Shown here: positions 60,116 to 64,000 of the stretch, piece after piece
Position numbering within the stretch: position 1 is the stretch's first letter
Layout: every line of letters starts with the position of its first letter
Assembly (NCBI RefSeq): GCF_031157255.1
Contig: NZ_JAVIFX010000005.1
Span: 186,001 to 250,000, forward strand
Origin: Bradyrhizobium sp. LHD-71
Lineage (GTDB): Bacteria > Pseudomonadota > Alphaproteobacteria > Rhizobiales > Xanthobacteraceae
DNA length: 64,000 nt
Reading direction: 5' to 3'
Notes under the pieces: model-generated
What the model was told of the DNA's origin: nothing
Database searches by the model: none
The model's input: the letters and a program-made list of their open reading frames with translations, nothing else
Made by a program: the position numbers and the translations under genes

Positions 60116-61816
60116 TTGGCTCAACAGAGCGGTGTTCAGGAAGTGAACGCGAGCGCCAACAATTTCATTCGCAGCATTATCGCGTCAGACGTTGATGCCG
60201 GCTGCACGCGCGTCGTCATCACGCGCTTTCCGCCCGAGCCGAACGGCTACCTCCATTTGGGGCACGCGAAGTCGATTGTGCTGAACTACGAGCTCGCCAA
60301 GGAATTCGGCGGCCGCTGCAACCTGCGCCTTGATGATACGAATCCGGCAAAGGAGAAGGTGCAGTACATCGATGCGATCAAGCGCGACGTGCAATGGCTC
60401 GGATTCGAGTGGGCAGAGGGCCTGCGCTTTGCCTCCGACTACTTCGAACAGCTTTACGCCTGGGCCTGTCATCTCATCCACATCGGCAAAGCATACGTCG
60501 ACGACCAGTCCGTCCATGACATTAGAGAGGGTAGGGGGACATTAACGAGTCCGGGCCGGAACAGCCCGTTCCGCGCCCGTAGTGTTGAGGAGAACGCTGA
60601 GCTATTCGCGCGCATGCGAGCAGGCGAGTTCAGGAACGGCGAGCGGGTACTCCGTGCTAAAATCGACATGGCGTCACCGAACCTCAATCTGCGTGACCCG
60701 GTCATCTATCGTATTCTCAACGCCAGCCATCCGCGAACCGGTACGGCATGGCACATCTACCCGAGCTACGACTTCGCGCACGGCCAGTGCGACGCTATTG
60801 AAGAGGTGAGTCATTCGCTCTGCACCCTGGAGTTTGAGGATCATCGACCTCTCTACGACTGGTTTCTCGACAACCTCCCGGTGCCATCACGGCCCCGGCA
60901 GTTCGAGTTCGCTCGCCTGGACATGACGCATACCGTCCTGTCAAAACGCGTGCTGACGGAGCTCGTGCGCGACGGCCACGTTGAGGGCTGGGATGATCCG
61001 AGGATGCCAACGCTCGCCGGCTTGCGCCGGCGCGGCGTACCAGCTGAGGCCGTGCGTCGATTCATACGGGGCGTCGGTGTTTCCAAGGCCAACAGCACGG
61101 TGGACGATAGCGTCCTTGACGCCGCTATTCGAGACGTCCTCAATGAGCAGGCTCCCCGACGAATGGCGGTGCTCAAGCCACTCAAAGTCACGATAGAGAA
61201 CTATCCCGCGGGCCGGATAGAAGAGTTGGAGGCGCCAAACCACCCCGCAGACGCGAGCTTCGGGACGAGAATTGTACCGTTCTCTCGCGAGGTCTATATC
61301 GAGCAAGACGATTTCAGTGAGGTGCCGCCGCGCGGTTTCCGGCGCCTTGCGCCGGGCCGCGAGGTAAGGCTCCGGTACGGTTATCTGGTCACTTGCCATG
61401 ATGTCGTGAAGGATGCGGCGGGACGCGTGGTCGAGCTACGCTGCACCTACGATCCCGACAGCGGAAGTGGTGCCGGCGGCGGCCAGCGAAAAGTTGGCGC
61501 GACAATCCATTGGGTGAGCGCGGTGGACGCATTGCCGGCCGAAGTCAGGCTTTTCAACCGGCTCTTCACGAGGGCGCGCCCGACGGATCTCGTGACCGAC
61601 CTCGATCCGCATTCCATGCAAACACTCAGCGGCTGCCTCGTCGAACGGGCAACCGCCTCTGATCCTCATGGTGACGCATTGCAGTTTGAACGCCAAGGCT
61701 ACTTCACTCACGACGACGATTCTCGCTCAGGAAGGCTGGTCTTCAATCGAACCGCCTCGTTGCGCGAGAACCCGGGAAAGTCGCCAGCGGCTCACCTCGA
61801 CCGTGTGAGGAAATAA
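60116..61816 (+). CDS. glnS: Glutaminyl-tRNA synthetase
   Basis: A 566-residue class I synthetase from a TTG start at 60116 with GAGG upstream. The HIGH motif is in PPEPNGYLHLGHAKS (about residues 39-53). NLRLDDTNPAKEKVQYIDAI follows. YPSYDFAHGQCDAIEEVSHS is the GlnRS catalytic block and THTVLSKRVLTELV the KMSKS-like loop. The C-terminal beta-barrel anticodon domain is complete. GlnRS attaches glutamine to tRNA-Gln directly. Most alphaproteobacteria make Gln-tRNA through GatCAB instead, so a plasmid-borne copy is unusual. Confidence 0.93.
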   Translation: MAQQSGVQEVNASANNFIRSIIASDVDAGCTRVVITRFPPEPNGYLHLGHAKSIVLNYELAKEFGGRCNLRLDDTNPAKEKVQYIDAIKRDVQWLGFEWAEGLRFASDYFEQLYAWACHLIHIGKAYVDDQSVHDIREGRGTLTSPGRNSPFRARSVEENAELFARMRAGEFRNGERVLRAKIDMASPNLNLRDPVIYRILNASHPRTGTAWHIYPSYDFAHGQCDAIEEVSHSLCTLEFEDHRPLYDWFLDNLPVPSRPRQFEFARLDMTHTVLSKRVLTELVRDGHVEGWDDPRMPTLAGLRRRGVPAEAVRRFIRGVGVSKANSTVDDSVLDAAIRDVLNEQAPRRMAVLKPLKVTIENYPAGRIEELEAPNHPADASFGTRIVPFSREVYIEQDDFSEVPPRGFRRLAPGREVRLRYGYLVTCHDVVKDAAGRVVELRCTYDPDSGSGAGGGQRKVGATIHWVSAVDALPAEVRLFNRLFTRARPTDLVTDLDPHSMQTLSGCLVERATASDPHGDALQFERQGYFTHDDDSRSGRLVFNRTASLRENPGKSPAAHLDRVRK

Positions 61817-61866
61817 GACAGTTTACAGAGCATTCGTCTCGTAGCCGGCGATCACCATTGGTTTGG

Positions 61867-62217
61867 TTATCCGGGCTTCATTTTATCGACCGGCACCTCA
61901 GAGATCGTCACCACGACGCTCCCCGGGTCGAAATCGGCGGCGCCCGCCACCGCAGAGGCGACGGCGTCGCGTAGGGCCGGCTCGTAAGAAAACCCCGCGT
62001 CGCCAGCGACAAATCCATGGACGAAAATCTGATGGCACTCTAACGGAGTGCCATGCAGCCAGAAGCATGCTGAGGAGATCTCAAGCACGGTTGCTTGGGT
62101 GAGGTCGCGGGGGGTTCCGGTCGTGTTAGCGTGCGCGTCCTTGACCGCCTCGGGAAGCGCAGCTTTGCGCTTATCGGAAAGCTGACCTCCTGGAATCTGT
62201 ATCGTGTAAGTCGCCAT
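61867..62217 (-). CDS. Tautomerase-family-like protein without the N-terminal proline
   Basis: A 116-residue protein resembling 4-oxalocrotonate tautomerase-superfamily members: MATYTIQIPGGQLSDKRKAA, then PEAVKDAHANTTGTPRDLTQ and HQIFVHGFVAGDAGF. Active members have Pro directly after the initiator Met as the catalytic base. Here the residue is Ala, so normal tautomerase chemistry is unlikely. GAGAGGATGG precedes the ATG, supporting this start. It shares a strand with the small hypothetical gene to its right, 24 bases away. Confidence 0.65.
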   Translation of the reverse strand: MATYTIQIPGGQLSDKRKAALPEAVKDAHANTTGTPRDLTQATVLEISSACFWLHGTPLECHQIFVHGFVAGDAGFSYEPALRDAVASAVAGAADFDPGSVVVTISEVPVDKMKPG

Positions 62218-62241
62218 CCATCCTCTCAGTTTTTGTGGAGA

Positions 62242-62553
62242 TCAGGTCCGCGCGTCCCGCGGCCGGGGGGTCACGCGGTGCGCATACGCCTCCTGGCTAA
62301 CCGCCTCGTCGACAATCCGCCCGATGCAGGCTTCGATCTCCTCCTCGTAAGGCGACACCGGACTTGCGTGCTGGTCGTCGTCCGCCACGAACCGCGGGAC
62401 GTGCTGCGACGCTCTACGCAGGCGCGCCACCAGAGCGTCGGCCGCCTCTTGCGTTGGCTCGAGTGCCAGGACATGTGCAAGCAGCAGCTGCACGACCGAG
62501 GTAAGGGCCGATACATGAGCAGCGTTAGCTGTGTATTCGTCGCTTTGGTGCAT
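62242..62553 (-). CDS. Small hypothetical protein
   Basis: A 103-residue, mostly helical and acidic protein (NAAHVSALTSVVQLLLAHVL, EPTQEAADALVARLRRASQH, EEEIEACIGRIVDEAVSQEA). No signal peptide or membrane helix is visible. It precedes the tautomerase-like gene on the same strand with a 24-base gap, so the pair probably forms an operon. Family not recognised. Confidence 0.5.
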   Translation of the reverse strand: MHQSDEYTANAAHVSALTSVVQLLLAHVLALEPTQEAADALVARLRRASQHVPRFVADDDQHASPVSPYEEEIEACIGRIVDEAVSQEAYAHRVTPRPRDART

Positions 62554-62715
62554 GCCAGATCCCGTCGCGGAGGCTCGATCTTAGAGACTAGCTACCACGA
62601 TTGCCCGCGACCATCTCATCTGGCTGGTTATCGATTGGATGCCCGCCTTCTATCGTTTCTCACTAGGTCTGCGATCGCTATTGTCGCGTGGCGGCGTCTA
62701 GCCGATCAGAGAAAC

Positions 62716-63235
62716 ATGATGACGGAGAAGGCGATACTGGCCGGCGGATGCTTTTTTGGGGCGTCCAGGACATGTTCCGCCGACTGCGAGGTGTGGTCGC
62801 GACGCGCGTCGGCGACGCCGGCGGCGATCTCCGAAATCCGAGCTACGGTAACCATCCGGGGCATGCCGAGGCGATCGAAATCTTCTTCGATCGGACAGTC
62901 GTTAGCTACAGGGCCATCCCTGAACGATTCTTCCGGCTTCACGACCCGACAACTTACGAGCAGCAGGGGAGTGACTTTGAACCAAGCTACCGTTCTGCCA
63001 TCTTCTATACGGACAAACGGCAGAGACGGCGCTCGCGACGATCGCCGAAATCGAAAGCTCTGGCCTGTGGCCCGGTCCTGTGGTGACTGAAATCAATCCC
63101 GAGGAGCGGTCTGGCAGGCCGAGCCTGAGCACCGAGACTACCTGCAACGCCACTCGGGCGGTTACAGCTGAGAGTTACTTCGGCCGAGCTGGCGACTGCC
63201 GCCCGCGCCTTCATTCAAAAAAGGTCGTGAACCAC
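62716..63235 (+). pseudogene. msrA: Peptide methionine sulfoxide reductase MsrA, multiply frameshifted
   Basis: The frames must be switched repeatedly. MTEKAILAGGCFFG starts at 62716/62719. GVQDMFRRLRGVVATRVGD and GGDLRNPSYGNHPGHAEAIE, then SDFEPSYRSAIFYTD, follow in a second frame. AETALATIAEIESSGLWPGP and VVTEINPEE come in a third. WQAEPEHRDYLQRHSGGY returns to another, and RPSWRLP ends it. All are MsrA blocks, including the active-site C-F-F-G and the H-A-E motif. One break lies in a T6-G4 run at 62751-62760. At least four indels make it non-functional. Confidence 0.8.
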
Positions 63236-63302
63236 CGGGGAGCCGCAAACTGACCTGCCGCTCTCGACGGCGTCCGCGCAGCCCGTACACCGAGCCCGCG
63301 TC

Positions 63303-63836
63303 TCAGGAATAGTCACCGCCACTCTGCTGGCTGAGCTTTCCGAGGTAGTCACGCTTCCCGATCTTCGCTCCGAGGTGTCGGAGGATCGCGTGCGCAATAG
63401 AGATGTGGAAAAAGAAGTCGGGAAGTACCAGGTGCCGAATATAGTCGTCGCCGCCGTACCACCCACGCACGATAGGCGGCGTCAGTTCGTATGTGTGGGA
63501 TTGCGCGCGGGCGACTTCGTCTGGCTGCACCTTTTGCAAGAACCCGCGAGTCTCAAGGAGCCGCCCCTTTAGCGCCGGATACATCATAGGGGTGTTGCAA
63601 GCCGCCGGTGGGTCGCGCTGCATCAGCTTGGCCATGTGTGCGGCGACCTTGTTACAGCCTATGGAGACCTGCTCTCCGAAAGTCAGCATGTCGGGTGCGA
63701 GCCGTTCGTCAAGGATCCGACCAGGCCTAAAGCCCTTAGTCCGCTCGAGCGCTTGGGCGTGGTCGAGGTAATCATCCATCACGTTTAACCCATGCACCAT
63801 GACAGGGACTGTGATGTCATAGACCGAGAGGGACAC
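63303..63836 (-). CDS. DUF1993 family protein
   Basis: About 177 residues from a GTG at 63836 with GGAGG five bases upstream. This gives the family start MSLSVYDITVPVMVHGLNVM. The body has ILDERLAPDMLTFGEQVSIG and IRHLVLPDFFFHISIAHAIL, then RHLGAKIGKRDYLG. These are the conserved blocks of DUF1993, a four-helix DinB-like fold. A longer in-frame start at 63902 is less like the family. Function unknown. It lies next to the broken msrA. Confidence 0.85.
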   Translation of the reverse strand: MSLSVYDITVPVMVHGLNVMDDYLDHAQALERTKGFRPGRILDERLAPDMLTFGEQVSIGCNKVAAHMAKLMQRDPPAACNTPMMYPALKGRLLETRGFLQKVQPDEVARAQSHTYELTPPIVRGWYGGDDYIRHLVLPDFFFHISIAHAILRHLGAKIGKRDYLGKLSQQSGGDYS

Positions 63837-64000
63837 GCCAACCTCCATGCGCTCGTTTGTATTCTGAACCTCGGTCGGCCTCGATAGGTCGATAACCGAC
63901 ACGAATAGCCACGATAACTACCTCCCGTCTCGCGGCTGGCCACATCAGGTTGCCGAACCCGACAATGGCGTCCGCGAAGCAGCAGCAAGAGGAGAGCGCG

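Noticed and set aside
1-64000. CRISPR arrays, rRNA and tRNA genes
   Set aside because: I saw no regularly spaced repeats and no conserved rRNA or tRNA sequence. A tRNAscan or Infernal run would be needed to be certain.
1-64000. Insertion sequences
   Set aside because: No transposase with a DDE or HUH pattern was seen. The 17-bp inverted repeat at 2632-2684 does not enclose a gene.

Overview
The window looks like a plasmid or megaplasmid segment from a high-GC alphaproteobacterium of the Hyphomicrobiales, most likely Bradyrhizobium, Afipia, Nitrobacter or Rhodopseudomonas relatives. The evidence is a complete repABC replication and partition operon with an antisense RNA between repB and repC, small rhizobial plasmid families (DUF736, DUF4326, RHE_PE00001/DUF1612), an Agrobacterium-type relaxase, and a virB conjugation operon headed by a TraI-type acyl-homoserine-lactone synthase with a divergent TraR-type regulator. 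I see no rRNA, tRNA, CRISPR array or intact insertion sequence.

Layout. 0.2-5 kb: small plasmid genes, a Phd/VapC toxin-antitoxin pair and a tyrosine recombinase. 4.9-8.9 kb: two parS-like sites, repA, repB, the antisense RNA and repC. 9.4-11.2 kb: a second ParA and a KorB-like ParB. 11.3-13 kb: MobC-like protein and VirD2-type relaxase. 13.4-29.5 kb: a metabolic cargo block. It holds an MmgE/PrpD protein with a full tripartite tricarboxylate transporter (tctC-tctB-tctA), then a minus-strand operon of FAD amine-oxidase-like enzyme, ATP-dependent hydantoinase/oxoprolinase A and B and a second TctC-type receptor, with a divergent LysR gene. 29.6-43.05 kb: minus-strand transfer operon (traI, virB1-5, eexN, virB6-11, virD4/traG and an LPD7 protein), with traR divergent at 43.27-44.0 kb. 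44.2-64 kb: a stress and redox island with two DHA2-type MFS exporters, a cNMP/FAD oxidoreductase paired with a UBP zinc finger, a broken GST gene, glutathione reductase, Dps, a PoxB-type ThDP enzyme, an FMN reductase, a thioredoxin/MsrA-like fusion with a SirB1-type protein, DUF983 with glutaminyl-tRNA synthetase, a tautomerase-like protein, a broken msrA and a DUF1993 protein.

The backbone genes are intact. The accessory parts hold at least nine decayed genes, recognised because protein similarity jumps between frames or stops abruptly: DUF4326, HMG-CoA-lyase-like, a GntR fragment, a shikimate-dehydrogenase fragment, a DUF3471 fragment, a VOC/glyoxalase, GST, an alpha/beta hydrolase and MsrA. 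This looks like cargo erosion on a maintained conjugative plasmid, though indel errors in the assembly must be excluded.

How the genes work together: RepABC and ParAB/KorB would replicate and segregate the plasmid, Phd/VapC would stabilise it, and TraI/TraR would couple transfer to population density. The cargo offers uptake and breakdown of a carboxylate or cyclic-amide substrate, plus drug efflux and oxidative-stress repair.
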